Source: Seriola aureovittata (lineage: Eukaryota > Chordata > Actinopteri > Carangiformes > Carangidae). Taken from it: DNA of 64,000 nt. Made by a program: the position numbers and the translations under genes. The stretch is taken from contig NC_079375.1 in the NCBI RefSeq assembly GCF_021018895.1, forward strand, positions 23,353,475 to 23,417,474, in the 5' to 3' direction. The notes beneath the pieces were generated by a model. It was not told the origin of the DNA, did no database searches, and saw only the letters and a list, made by a program, of their open reading frames with translations. Below are positions 1 through 12,622 of this stretch, in pieces; the first letter of the stretch is position 1, and every line of letters begins with the position of its first letter.

Positions 1-58
1 ACCAATATTACATCTATTGTTTTCAAGAATGAATGCAGTTTAGAATATGAATGTAAAC

Positions 59-206
<148 letters not shown>

Positions 207-1143
207 ATAATATCCCTCTTATAATATCTCATAGTTAAATAGCTTTTGGTTATGTTATATCAGAATGTAAGTTCCTGTAAGTTTTATGTTCCTGCAGGAG
301 TTACACAGGTGCGACTAATCAGCTGATGACAGCCGTTTCACCTGTCTCAGCAGGAAAAGCGCAGGTGTTTCTAACAACATTAACGACGGCTCTGTTGTGT
401 TCGGGTGTCCCGGTGAGACATGACAGTGAGGCAGCACGAACAGACATGGCATTCATTCATTTTACTTACACGTGTGCTTTTCCTACTGTGACATGTCAAC
501 ATGTTGTTGTTGTGATAAAGGACTGTTGCGTACGCTGGCTCACTCATTCTTTTCCAGTAGGAAACTCCAGAGTAAGTGCTGAACTAAAGTACAGTTTTGA
601 GGAGCTGGTGTTATGTTACTTTCTATTTAATCCACTAAATTTAATTTATGTGACAGCCACAGTCATTTCCCCATCACTGTTATTACCTATAGGTTCTATA
701 CTTTTCTAAATATTTTACACTAGAAACATTAGATTAGCTTGTAACATATCATGTAGTTATAGATTAAAATCCCAAATATTATACAGTTTTTAAAGTTTCG
801 ATCATTCACAATTTTTATTTTGCATTACACTTACACCATAGTTTAGTTGTGTAGTTGAATAGCAATTAGAAAACCACTTCTTTCTTACAATGTGAATTAT
901 TGTACTTACATTTTATGCCTTCCAAGCTGTGACAATTTACTGCATATAATTAAGGTCCTGCCATTAAAACAATTAGTGCTGTTTACGTAATGATATATTA
1001 TATATAATATGTATAGAAAAAAGAGATAATTTATTCTGCATAATACAGTAAGTACTTTGCTGCTAAGACATTTGTACTTTAAGTAGAAATTTAATGGAAG
1101 ATTTACTTGTAATTGATTATTTTTACATTGTTAACTTCTCTCA
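207..1143. other. Gene-free AT-rich stretch
   Basis: No recognisable exon, RNA gene or mobile element was found. A 127-codon open frame at 326-709 has no family resemblance, no clear splice context and AT-rich filler composition, so it is not called. Confidence 0.5.
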
Positions 1144-1406
1144 CTACTGTGTAGATGTAATTCTGTTTTTCTCAATCACAAAAACACGGCCTGTCCAGTC
1201 TTGCAGACATGTCACAGTAACGCTGTCTATGACATGACAGGTGTTTCCTTGTTGTAAATCAATAGAGACGGCCAAATCAAAAATAACAGCATCTGTGAAA
1301 CACTTTTGGTTCTTCAGAGTAAACAGGAAGTCCTCAGTGTTTGCACTATGTCATTGAAACAATGCAGCAGGACCAGCAGCAGCAGGATCAGAGCAGCCGG
1401 TCTCAT
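1144..1406 (-). other. Coding-like segment with a possible signal peptide and a frame break
   Basis: On the minus strand an ATG at 1406-1404 opens a 30-codon frame. Its start (MRPAALILLLLVLLHCFN) looks like a secretory signal peptide. That frame stops at 1314-1316. A second frame is open from 1350 to the stop at 1144-1146 (68 codons, no ATG); it has four cysteines, a protein-like mix of residues and a short motif TCLQDWTG. The second frame is also in register with a longer open frame upstream (1351-1644), separated from it only by a TGA at 1351-1353. A one-base shift would join the signal peptide to the second frame, so this could be a decayed gene, an assembly error or chance. I do not recognise the family. 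Confidence 0.2.
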
Positions 1407-1644
1407 GTGCACTCCAGTAAGCGATGTTCATCTGTCTGTGCTGATATGTAAACTTTCCTCTGTCTCCCTTTCCTCCTAGCGGCTCTACATGATACATGAA
1501 GTTCCAGGGCCAGGTCTGGTGCAGAGACAAATGCCAACCACTCGCTCTTCCAAATGTCAAATCTGACATGTCGTAGACATTCAATAACCATCCCTGCTGG
1601 ACCGATTCAGAGCCACGCTCTTCAAACAGTCCCTGACGTCTCAT

Positions 1645-2958
1645 GACGAGAGTCGAGGGGAAATGGCTGGATTTTATCTGCCCGTGGGTTCGACATCACA
1701 GAGACGCCTTCTCTTGATGTCTTCCTTTCAGCACGCCGCCCCGATGATGAAGTTTATTACATAAAAGTAGTGAGGCCTTCGGGTTTTCAGCAAGTGAGCG
1801 AGATGGAGGAATCAAGTGAAGGTGAAATGAAACAGCGATGGTAACCAGTGAGAGAAAGAGCTGTTATAAAGTGTCACAGGTTAAAGAGATAAAAATGTTT
1901 TAGGCCTTTGTTTTGACTACAGACATTGTAGCAGCGGATTCACTTACTTTAACTTTACACTTAGATCCAATATATACATATCAAATTACAGTTGTGGACC
2001 CCTGTTGCCTAACGTTGTATAGGATTGTGTATGTTACACTTAATCCTGAAAACCAGCTTTTTATACTGTTGATGAAGGGAGAAAAGAAGCACTTGAAATT
2101 GCAAATTTTGGCTTTACAAAAGGGTTTTACTTTTGCTGTCATGTTGTATATCTGTTATTTTATGTTTTATGCTGTATTTTAATGTGTGGTGAGTTTGTAT
2201 GGCTTCTAACTTAGCCAGGTATCTCTTGGAAAAGAGATTTTTAATCTCAATGTCACTTCATGGTAAAATAAAGGAAATAATAATTTAAAAAAAAGAAAAT
2301 ATTGTCATTGAACATTAAGCATTTTAAATATGCATTTAAACAAATAGGAAATAAAAATACCTACTGGTATATTGTATCCTTTTTGCAGTTATAAGGATGT
2401 ATTAATCACTTGCAAAGACACATATAGTCACACATAGAGTCTGGTTTGCTGCATTAAGGATTTTCTGAGTAAAGACAAACAGCAATTGTATATAACTGAG
2501 CCAGTAGAGGGCGGTGTAACAAAAAAATTAGGGAACCAGAGTATTACTGCAATTTGAGCTGAGGGTAACTATGTTTGTAAGTCATCTTTTTCCATATGTT
2601 TTCGAGTCCCAGTCAGTCAGCTGTTTCTCACAGACTCGCTAACCTGTTAGTCACAAGTTGACTACACTTTCAAATTTCATTTTCATACTGTTTGAGAATC
2701 AGAACTCTAAATCCAATGCAATTCCACGATACTGTGTAAAAGCATGCAATTTCTCCAAAAGTCATCAAACGTGTGAGTCAGGGGCGGATCAAGAGAAATT
2801 GGAGGCATCTCAGCTAAATTTCAGGTGTCGAAGCAAAACGTCTGAATACTTGTGTCAATGTGATATTTCTGTTTTTCCTTTTTAATGAATTTGCAAAAAT
2901 TCTGTTTTCCCTTTGTATTATTTATGAACTCACTGATGACAGCGATAATTAAACATAC
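1645..2958. other. No gene recognised
   Basis: AT-rich sequence without a supportable exon. On the minus strand, near 1670-1676, a TATA-like AT run (cagataaaatcc) lies upstream of the coding-like segment below it and would suit a promoter, but nothing else supports one. Confidence 0.4.
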
Positions 2959-3120
2959 CCATGTTGATCCAGGGGATCTGCAGCACTCTGTTGAGCTCTC
3001 TGTCTGGAGAGCTGTCGGCTGGTCTGGGGTCAGTGGGAAGCTCAAAGTTGAGGATAAACACGATGACCAAGCCGTCTTCATTCTTCACTGGAAGCACATC
3101 TATCTCACAGTTGAAACACA
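2959..3120 (-). CDS. Isolated exon of an ERG-type (KCNH2/6/7) voltage-gated K+ channel
   Basis: Read on the minus strand, this 162-bp exon contains VLPVKNEDG, followed closely by FILNFE. This is the signature of the C-terminal part of the PAS domain in ERG potassium channels, the cytoplasmic N-terminal region that slows channel closing. It is preceded by an AG acceptor (3122-3121) and followed by a GTATGT donor (2958-2953). The exon begins two bases into a codon and ends one base into a codon, which is the phase pattern I recall for KCNH2 exon 3 (165 bp). The region after FILNFE diverges, as it does among the ERG paralogues. No other KCNH exon was seen in the window. The rest of the gene may therefore lie outside, with trnau1ap and fitm1 nested in a large intron, or this is a relocated fragment. 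The paralogue cannot be decided. Confidence 0.62.
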
Positions 3121-3122
3121 CT

Positions 3123-4340
3123 CTTGCAGCGACAGAGAGACGCAGAGGAGAGGAGAATGGAGGGAGAATTCACTTCACTTCTGATGACCTGTGACCAGCA
3201 ACAGGAAGAAGAGATGAGTCAGTGGATTAGTGTAATTCTGAATCTCTCCTCTAGATGGCGACATCAGCTGCTCGTTATATCATCTGAGTGTCTACACCCA
3301 TTGATATTTCCACCATTTTAACAACTATCGTGCAACAACTATGATGAGTCGTGAGAGCTTCAAATGGCTTTTTGAGGGACACCTGCAGTGACTGAGGTCG
3401 GTGTCAGGATAAGTCTCTACCACATGAATGAAACTGAAAGTAACGTCCTTTGTGCAGATTGAAACGTGAGGAGTGAAGTACATGCACCAAGCAGCAGGAA
3501 CATTCAAAAGTTCTCAAAGAATTTCCAAGTACTTTTAATGTTATCCAGAGAAGGTGACAAGATGATTGCAAAATAACAAATGGGTGGCAAGCTAGCATCG
3601 GCAGCTAGCATTAGCATTTTCTTCCTTTAATTGGTGGAAAAAATGGACAAACAGAAGGTGACACCGAAGACATTGTAAAGAAAGAAAATAGAATAGAAAA
3701 TGACAAAGTGTAAATAGTGACATTTTGTGTGTGTGTGTGTGTGTGAAAGTTGATTGTGTACAATAGCAATGACAATAATAGTAAAAATAATAATTGCAGG
3801 TAATAATGACACTGATAACAATTGTAATACTAACAATGATATATCATAATAATTGTAATAAATTATAATGTTGATAATGGCAGCAATGTACATGTGCACA
3901 GCTAGTTTGCTGGCATTGTTCGTTAATGAATAAATTTAACGATTTATAAGATTGCAGAATAGTACATTTATAGCCCTGAATCATATATTTAGGGCTTTTG
4001 GGAAAACATCCGGGGCTGAAGCCCCATAAGCTGCCCCCCTTGCTCCGCCTATGTTCTATAGTTACAGATCACAAATATTCAGATCATGTGTAAATTTTTA
4101 AGAGACACAGTTACAGACAGTTACAGTCCCAAGTTACAAAACTGAAACACTTAAACGCAAATTTCTTAGCGGGGTATACAGTTTAGTTGTACTCCATTTT
4201 TATGGCTCTAGAAAGATTGAACAAGGGGGAGACATTTAAGATACAGGGGAGGCGAAAGGGGAGAGGAGGTCGTAATATCTAGATCATACCGGGAGACGGC
4301 AGTAATGCAATCCAGCTGCCGTTAAACATTCGACGAAGAA
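3123..4340. other. Gene-free stretch with a short TG repeat
   Basis: Holds a (TG)n tract at about 3727-3744 and a GGGGCT-GA-AGCCCC hairpin near 4012-4025. No exon can be supported. The open frames here are short and resemble nothing I recognise. Confidence 0.45.
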
Positions 4341-4348
4341 GAAAGCTT

Positions 4349-4382
4349 ACCGGAAGTATCACAGTGGCTTGATACGGAAGTG
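4349..4382 (+). promoter_or_regulatory. Paired ETS-type sites upstream of trnau1ap
   Basis: ACCGGAAGT (4349-4357) and ACGGAAGTG (4374-4382) are good matches to ETS-family binding sites. They lie 130-165 bp before the SECp43 start codon, and no TATA box is visible. TATA-less promoters with ETS sites are typical of housekeeping genes, which suits a tRNA-Sec factor. The transcription start was not located. Confidence 0.4.
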
Positions 4383-4512
4383 AAACTGCGAATCGATGCG
4401 CTTCGCGTGAACGAGAGGAGAACTTTTAATGTTGTAGTATTTCGCTTTTTTTATACGACCGTTAAACACCAACAAACTCCTGTATAGTATCATCGCGGTT
4501 CTAAACTCCAAG

Positions 4513-7500
4513 ATGTTCAACAGACAGACGAGCCTGTGGATGGGTGATGTATGTCTGAAGTCTGTTTCTTTCACGTTAGCCTAGCTTCGCGTGCTGTTTG
4601 CTAGCTCCGATAGATAAAGTTAGCCCGGATACGTGACCCCAGTCGTAAAAGGTTACACAAAACCCTGTTCTTAGTACTGTGTTTGAAGAATTTGGCGTAA
4701 CACCTTTCAGCAAGACCCAGTAGTAACTTTTGCGGTGAAATGAGTCACCAAAAACCCTGTTGTGTGTTTCCCACAAAGCTGTTCTCCTCGTAGCAAGCGT
4801 AAGCTAACCAAGTTGGATTTAAACTAATCGTTAAAGTTCACGTGTAATATGTGTAACTGCAGCCTGATGCATTAAATAAAATTACACACGAAATGAGAGA
4901 GTGCATTAGCAATTTATGGAAGTATCTCGAGTAAATTGGTAGAGGTTTGAGTTGAGGATCTTCTCATTCTGGCCGATCTTGGCGGAGCCTTGTAACTGAA
5001 CTAACGTACACAGAAATAACCTGACAGTCTGAATGTTACACGTTAGTTGTTGGTCATTACGTGTTTTCATTTTGGACTAGAAACGGATGGTTTACGAACT
5101 TAACGTCAAAATAGTGTCTGGAAAAGTTAGCAAGTTTATAATTTCATAACGTTTCAAGTGCAGCAAATATTAAAGTGTAACCCTAGTTATACCACTGCCA
5201 GCTCTCAACCTAACCCCAGTGCGTGCCTCACATTACACCTGAGACTGTTATGATTAAGATTTATTACATTCTTAAAATAAGAAGCTGCAATCTGCTACAA
5301 CACTTTGAAGTTAAATTTGCACCACTGAGTCTTTAAAATGACAGGCTATAAATGTCATAACTTTACAGTTAGTTCACATAGATTTTACATTATGAAGCCG
5401 TGTACGTGCTCTTGTACTATTAGGAACATTTGAGTTTAGTTGAGATTTAATGTAACTTTATGTTAAATTTCTTTGCATGTGTGTTTAGCTGGACCCATAC
5501 ATGGATGAAAACTTCATCAAGCAGGCTTTCAGTGCTATGGGAGAATCACCATTTGGAGTCAAGATCATCACTCACAGGATAACAGGGTAGGTTATACAGA
5601 GCACTTCATGCTACACACCAACCTCTATGAACAGCTCCAGGTCTACCACTCACCCTTAACCGTCAAGTGGGATTGATGGCAAAATCAGCTGTATGTCTGA
5701 TCTGTGTTTTGGAGTTGTAGCAGCAGTGAAGCATGTATGAATTTTCATTTTTCACACACACCCGAATTAACTTGCATCACCACACTGTTATATTATCAAA
5801 CACTAAAGTGTTAATTTACTAAAATGTAATGTCATTTTCAGTGATAAAATAATTTAAATTCTCAGCGTTTCTTGAAGGGAATCCTGTCGAAATAACATGT
5901 AATGTTAATATCTCTGTGAGGGAATCATTGCATTACTTAAGCTGGATTTGTACAAGTCTAGACTGAAGCTCAGGTGGCCTCGACTTTGTTATTCATTCAT
6001 GTGTGCCTTTTATACTGTTAATGCTATTGTTAAATATACACATGCTTGTGATGTAAATCATTCCTCAGTATCTATCCCTGTCATGTCTGTCCTCCTGCGC
6101 AGTGGTTCTGCAGGATACTGCTTTGTGGAGCTGGCAGATGAAGCAAGCGTCGACCGCTGTGTCCAAAGACTGAACGGAAAACTGGTTCCTGGATCTAATC
6201 CGGTAAGTTCTGTGGTGTAATTGCAAAATACTTGTTCATATATCTTTGATGCAATCCTTACTGCTTTATATTATTATTGTTTCTCCACAAATACATAAAT
6301 ATCATTGAAAATTTAATACCGCCTTCCTTTTTTTTCAGTGTTAGACTGTTGTTATCAAACAGTATGTAATTAATGATTTGACTGTGGATAGCGGAGCTCA
6401 ACTAGTCTTGGTCCTCCTTTGTTACGACAGAAACTAAACAGGATTGGATGCAAATAAGTCAATTATAGCCAGTAGTAATTGATTGAGTGAGCCAGATCTC
6501 TTCAATTTGCTATTTGTGTTGCTTTTGCTACCAGTATTGTGCTTTCACAGTCAGTTAAACCAGACTTTTACAAAAATGCAATACTAAATACCAGTCGCAG
6601 ATACTAATTAGTGAAACTACTCTTTATTGGCTGCAGTGACAGTAAGTCGACTTTAGTGTCTGGTGATGTAAAACAAAACGAAAAAAATCATGCCAGCTTG
6701 AACAGTTTTGATGTCTGAAGTGACGTGTAAAGTTGTGAGCTGTAGTTGCTTGCTACTGAATTTGAAACGCTGTTGCCTCTGTGAGCTGGCCAAGCTACTG
6801 GACTCCCCTGTCCACCGGCCTGTACCTGCTGCTGAAGGTGGCTAAGAGGCTGCTTGTACATGAATGTACTTTGTTTGAAGCTGGTGAATAGAGTCTCTGG
6901 TAGGAACTAACTGAGGAATGGGCTAAAGGCTGGTCTGGGTGGTGGAGGTATGTATACCCAAATAACAACAACCATAATAACTCCACTCTCTATTTCCAGC
7001 AATATCAGTGCTATAGTACACATCTCTGGTGTTTGAGGTCGGCTTAGTGAGTGTGTTTTCTCTCCACATGTGCAGCCCCGGAAGTTTAAGCTAAACTATG
7101 CCACCTATGGGAAACGGCCAGAGGCAGGGTAAGATATGATTTACATTCAACTTTCCTTATCAAATGTCGATGTTTGAATCAGAATTTTAATTTACAAAAC
7201 TTAATTTAATTAACAAACTAATTTTAGTAAATTTACACCCTGAAACACAAGCGGCACACTCATTAACCACAACTGCTCCTTTAATTCTTGACAGTGATAT
7301 AGTTGTATAAGCAGGAGTATTTGATCAAAGTCTTTCCTTCTCTCAGGCCAGAATTTTCAGTGTTTGTAGGCGACTTGGCTTCTGAGGTGGACGACTTCCA
7401 GCTGCACCAAGTTTTTAAGAAGTACCCTTCCTGCAAAGGAGCCAAAGTCGTCACAGACCAGTATGGATACTCCAGGTACGTCAGCTCACAGAGGTGGATC

Positions 7501-10500
7501 GGATAGCGATGTGGCTTCAGAGAAATGTTAAAAGTATGAAAAAGATGATTCCTTGAACTACGTATTGCTTTTTTAATGTCCTTGGTGTTATGTGTCATAT
7601 TCTGTTTGAATATTTTTGTAAGAAATGTACAATAATATAAAATGTCTCCTGGTTTTGATAGTATCATGATGGCAGTGCTGTGGACGTTGACCACCAAGTT
7701 CATCTTAATCTATTTTCAAAAAAAGGCTGAAGACATGTTTTCTTGAGGTCTTATGCTAAAACTATTGTTTTCCCCATATAGGCTAAGCAAGAGCAACTCA
7801 CAATTCAAGTGATGCTACCTCATGTTAAAAGTAAAACAACAAGTTTCAGTTCTACCATAATAATACCCATTATATTCTCTTTTCTCATTATAAGTGGCTA
7901 TGTAATGCCAAGTTTGTAGTGTGTGTTGGTGTGGAGCGGAGGTGTAAGAGTTGTTTGACTTGCAGAGGCTACGGCTTTGTCAAGTTCGGGGAGGAGACCG
8001 AGCAGAAGAAGGCGATCGAGGAGTGCCAGGGAACGATGCTCGGCGGAAAGCCGCTCAGACTCAGCATCGCTGTAGCAAAGAGGTGAGACCCTGACAAAGA
8101 AACACGACGGATGATGGCTGAAGATATAAACTACACATCCTCTTCCCAAGATTTCATTAACCCCAGATTAAAGATATGAGTACGTATATAACTTAAATAA
8201 ACTCAAATAAATAAATTACTTACTCATACAAACCACTCTGCTGCCCGAGATACTCACTAGAAGACCAAATGTGGATTAATCCACTGCTGAAAATAGTCCT
8301 CAACAAATGCAAAAGTGCTGAGAGGTTAACTCATGGTTGGTTTTGATCTTTGATCTCGTGATTTGTCGGCAGTAAGAAAAGTAAACACGTTGCCAGCTTT
8401 AACCTTTTTTAATAATGGGGGTTGTAACAAAGTGGATATTAAACTGTAAAGGCTTATTTAAAGGTTGAGCAAAAAAAGAAATGCCTGAAGGTTGTAAATT
8501 CAAAATAGTTTGAGTATTATGAACAAAATGTCCAGTGGGATCCAAAAGTCTGAAGGAAAGTGGTCTCAGACTTTTGGACGCCACTGTAAGTGATGTGTGC
8601 CACTTTGATGAACCCGATGCAGTGCAGGTACTTTATATATTATCAGTTAGTAAATTCTATAACAATGCGTCAATATCAGTATTTCCCTCTGGAAACTAGA
8701 AGAAGTAAAGTTACACAAAACGAAAATACTCACTTGTATTGAGAACAGTACATTTCCAAACATGAAACCTGGAAGACCTGCACCCAGAAGATATGAGTAC
8801 ATAACTCCTTTCATATCAGTCTGTTCAATTCCTTTGAGATGTTTTATCCTTCATTGCAGTATTACTACAAATTGAAGGTTTATAAATTAAGATTTGTAGA
8901 CACACAAGATAAATAGATACATGTGCTTCACCAAATTCCCTTCAAATATATGTGAAACCTTACTGTGTTTCTTTTTTTTTTTTTTTTTTTTGTAGCCAAA
9001 AGATGAGCAGCTACCACGGGGGCCAGGGCCAGAATTACCATAGCAACTACAACCAGTCTCAGTCCAGTTACTATGGCAGCCAAAGCAGCGGGGGTCAGGG
9101 AGGTTACTACTCTCAGTGGGGGGGCTATGACCAGTACAGTGGCTACAACAACAGCGGCTACAACAGCGGTTACAACAGTGGCTACAACAGTGGCTACAAC
9201 TATAACTACGGGCCCTATGGATACCCCCCACCTGGCCACATGATGCCTCCACCTCCCATGGGGATGCCACCCATGTCCACTGACATGTCAGGAGCTGTAG
9301 AGGTGAGTGGACCACGCCCACACCCGTGCTCAAAGGAATAATTAGACATTTTGGGAAATATACTTGTCTGTTGATTGTGAAATTTTCCAGGGTGTGTTGA
9401 GCAGGGGGGAAGTGTTATCCTCTGCTAAGTGCTACTAGAAGACACATACACCGTCCAACAGCTTCAAACTGTCTTATTTACAGATCGTATCATGTTATCT
9501 GGTGTGCTAATGAACAACGACAGTTGCAGTTGGGATCTCTGACCATTTCCTTTGTGTTAAGTGAGGCTCAAATTACGGAGCTAATTCTGTACCAAGTGCA
9601 CAGCGATGAAATTGTATCGGTGTTCTCTAATGTAAAGTAATGTTTGAATATTTCTTTACAGGATAATCTCAGTGCTTATAATGTTGGCGTCTAATATTGA
9701 AGAATGATAAATTGAGTATGTTTACATGCACACAAGAAACCAGAGATCACAGGCCTGTACTGCAAAGCAAGAGTTTAGGTTAGCGAGTTAACTAACCTTT
9801 TTAGTCCTGCAGACTTTCAGTAAGAAACTTAATGATAATTCATGAACTTATTTACAATATATTCTCCATCTGACTTTAATAGTTAGAAATAATTTGTAGT
9901 GTTTATCTCTTTTTAACTCCAGGCATGTGATCATATTGTTTACATTTCACCTTGTTGAATATCACCTTATGATGTCGCTATAACCATATTTACCTGGAGG
10001 TATCAGCGTGTCTTCTCACATCATATTAAGAGTTCATGGTTCTGTTCAGTTAAGCCAGATAAGGAAAAGTTATCCTGGGTATGTTGAACTTGCCTCATAG
10101 TACAGGCCTCTGGCTATACAGGAAATCAGACAGAATGTGTTTCTGCTGTAGTAATCTAGTTCTAAATCCACGTATACGTGCTCTCCCTTACCCCAGCCTT
10201 CTTTTGGAACAAGCTGGGCTTCTTGCTAAAGAAAAACCAGGTTACTGCAGAAAACCAACAGTAATGTAGTTACTTGGTGTCTTCTAGTATTTCAGTGTTT
10301 AGTATCATTTCTAATGTTTCATCTCTTTCCCCAGCAGAGTCACGAGGAGACGGAAGAAATGGAGGGCGATAATGCTGAAGGTAAGACCCTGCACTGAACT
10401 GATTTGCTTTGGTACAACTTATATATTTGTATATTAAACATAACTGCTAAATGTTAATTACATATCATATTGACTGGAGACAATGTGAGACCGCTGAATA

Positions 10501-10859
10501 GGCTGTTCTTTGGGAGTCATAGTAACAGATACCTCACAGATATAAAGTTTAAATCCATGACTCCAGATTCGGTCTGGTGTCACAAAGATCTTCTCACCAG
10601 TACTTCCTGGCTAGCTGCTAGCGTAGCCACTGTAGCCATGGCATTGTTAATGGTCAGATTGTGACGACACACACTGTGGATTGTGTTTAAATCATTGTTT
10701 TGGGGGTGGTGGGGGTTTACAGAGCCCATCCCTGAATGTGACGTGGACCAGTGGAACAAAGACTTCATGCAGCGCAGCGAGGAGCTCTACGACGCCATGA
10801 TGAACTGTCATTGGGAAACTCTGAACACTGTCGATTCCCCCATCCCCTCCCTCCCATGA
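4513..10859 (+). CDS. trnau1ap: tRNA selenocysteine 1-associated protein 1 (SECp43), complete, 9 exons
   Basis: Exons: 4513-4548, 5489-5586, 6103-6202, 7076-7128, 7347-7475, 7966-8082, 8996-9302, 10335-10380, 10723-10859. All junctions are GT..AG and the frame is continuous, giving 340 aa. SECp43 binds selenocysteine tRNA and helps in its modification and in selenoprotein synthesis. The protein starts [15 protein letters not shown]1 covers about residues 8-85, with the RNP1-like [11 protein letters not shown]2 covers about 97-175, with FSVFVGDL and GYGFVKF. A Gly/Tyr/Ser/Gln-rich segment (about 180-255) is followed by a Pro/Met-rich stretch. The C-terminal block ends in the family motif [13 protein letters not shown]. 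It is longer than the 287-aa human protein, mainly through the Tyr-rich segment. Exon 8 has a tandem CAGCAG acceptor that could add or drop one glutamine. It converges with fitm1 downstream. Confidence 0.93.
8533..8586. repeat. Inverted repeat in a trnau1ap intron, probable transposon end
   Basis: Two 21-bp arms (8533-8553 and 8566-8586) are inverted copies with two or three mismatches, separated by 12 bp. The arm reading TCAGACTTTTGGA then GCCACTG resembles ends of teleost Tc1-like elements. It is most likely the collapsed remains of a short inverted-repeat element. No transposase is present. Confidence 0.5.
9141..9200 (+). repeat. 12-bp coding minisatellite (GYNS repeat) in trnau1ap exon 7
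   Basis: Five near-perfect copies of a 12-bp unit of the type GGCTACAACAGT encode successive Gly-Tyr-Asn-Ser tetrapeptides. The repeat keeps the reading frame, lies in the low-complexity Tyr-rich segment and explains part of the extra length over the mammalian protein. Copy number may vary between individuals. Confidence 0.85.
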
Positions 10860-11380
10860 TAACTTTTTTTTGTCTCTTCGGTCCCCCCCACCCCTCCCCC
10901 AACAAACCAGTGAATAATTTTTTTTAATGATTGTGTACTCCCCATAATCTTGATGATTTAAAGCTACATTGACGCCTTATAAAGGCCTCTTCACTTCAGT
11001 CTCTGAACTTTATCCAAGCCTGAACAAAGGCTGACAGTACTTGTTCCTCTTCAAATACTTAAAGTGCATATAAGCATTCACTTGATTTTAATGTTTACCA
11101 TGTTGGTAATATACAGAAAGTTACTGTGTAGTCCATACTGTGTAGTATGAACTCCTCTATACACCAGAGCTAAAAGTTGAGGGATGAAGTGCTGACGTTG
11201 CCTTCTCTGCTGTCGATCGGCGCGGGTCAACGTTTTGCGTTTAATGATGTCACAGAGGAACAAACACCACTGTCATTCATTCATGTTGATCCACGCTGAA
11301 CTGGTCACCAGCAAACGCTAACTTTGCTCTTTGAATACGGCCCCAACTCTTTAGGAAGGGAGAGTCCTCTGAAGACAGAA

Positions 11381-11386
11381 AATAAA
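11381..11386 (+). terminator. Poly(A) signal of trnau1ap
   Basis: AATAAA lies about 520 bp after the trnau1ap stop codon and is the first canonical signal found downstream. The 3' untranslated region would be about 540 nt. Confidence 0.6.
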
Positions 11387-12616
11387 ACTATGCCTTTATC
11401 GTCATCTGCCATGTACTTCTACGATAGTCAATAGATTTTTTTTAATGTGTAAATACAAGATATCGATCTGTCTTGTCTTGTTCATTTTTAATGAAGGATT
11501 AATTTTCCTTTTTTTTTTTTTCTTTTTTTTTTTCATTTTTCTGATAGATGTACTGAACTTTATCTGGAATGATGATGGTGTGGAGTTTACCCAGCAACAG
11601 TCAGTCAGAAATGTAATTTATCACTGTTTCTTTTCTGTGTAATAGATGAATGGGACAACTTCTCAATACTGCTGAGCGCTGACAAACTGTATGTCATGGT
11701 TTTGTGCGGCCGACACAGCTGGTTTGCTGTAGCAGATGTCCAGCTTTTTTCTTCCCTGCTGTCTGATGGCTGACGTTTTGTATGTTTTCTTTCTGGAGAC
11801 GTTCTATCAAAAAAATACAATTTAAGAGGAAAATGATAAAATGATCTTCTGTCTTCTTTCTTTAGTGATGAGGTGAAGAATGAAGTGAAGATTTTCTGTT
11901 TTTTCCCGTCAGTTTCCACAAAGTGAAACAGTTTTAGAATTTGTTTTGCAAGTGTATTAAAAGTCAAAACCTGACAATCTCTTATTTAGACGTATTCACA
12001 CCCTTTGCTGTGGGGTCTCCATGTTGTGTCCTACGCTTCCTCACAGGAGTACACTTGTAAATTGAATTGATTGTACATAGTTTAGAAAGACACACACCTA
12101 TGTGTCCAAAAGGTCCCTCAATTCACACTATGTCAGGACAAAAACCAAACCATGGAGTCCAAGGAACTCTCTCTAGACCTCCACAATAAAACTGTGGCTC
12201 AGCAACTGCTTTATTGTGGACGGACACATAAATTCAATCATACACACTAATGAATTCACACCTACATTCAATACACAACTACCCTCCTTCTTACCCTGTC
12301 TTCCCCTCAACAGCTAACAACTACCCAACAAGCCCACGTCGGCTCATTTGGCTGCCTGAGACTAAGCAGAGGAACGTGAGGTCCCAGGGGATAAGGGTGA
12401 AGACAAATGGACTAAATAAATGAAAAGGCACAGAAACCTACAGTGAATAGGCCCCCTCCTGAGGCTGGGGGTCTTTTCAAGGTGGGACATGTCTGTTAAG
12501 ATGCTGTCAGACACTGATCTTTATGCAAAAGACACATAGAGAAACATGGATGTTTGATAGTATCTGTCAGCCATGGGCTTTAGAGAATTTGAGTATTTTA
12601 TGACACACATTCTGAA
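11387..12616. other. Convergent intergenic spacer
   Basis: Lies between the 3' ends of trnau1ap and fitm1. It has T-rich runs near 11511-11533 and a 10-bp inverted repeat (12181-12190 / 12210-12219, CCACAATAAA and its complement). No exon is supported. Confidence 0.5.
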
Positions 12617-12622
12617 TTTATT
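12617..12622 (-). terminator. Poly(A) signal of the FITM1-type gene
   Basis: TTTATT on the plus strand reads AATAAA on the minus strand, 314 bp beyond the fitm1 stop codon. Position and strand fit a 3' end for this transcript. Confidence 0.5.

Noticed and set aside
326..709. 127-codon open frame
   Set aside because: No family resemblance, no convincing splice sites and AT-rich filler composition.
2779..4050. Possible hAT-type transposon enclosing the ERG exon (GGGGCGGATC at one side, CTCCGCCTATG at the other)
   Set aside because: The ends match only loosely and no 8-bp target duplication flanks them.
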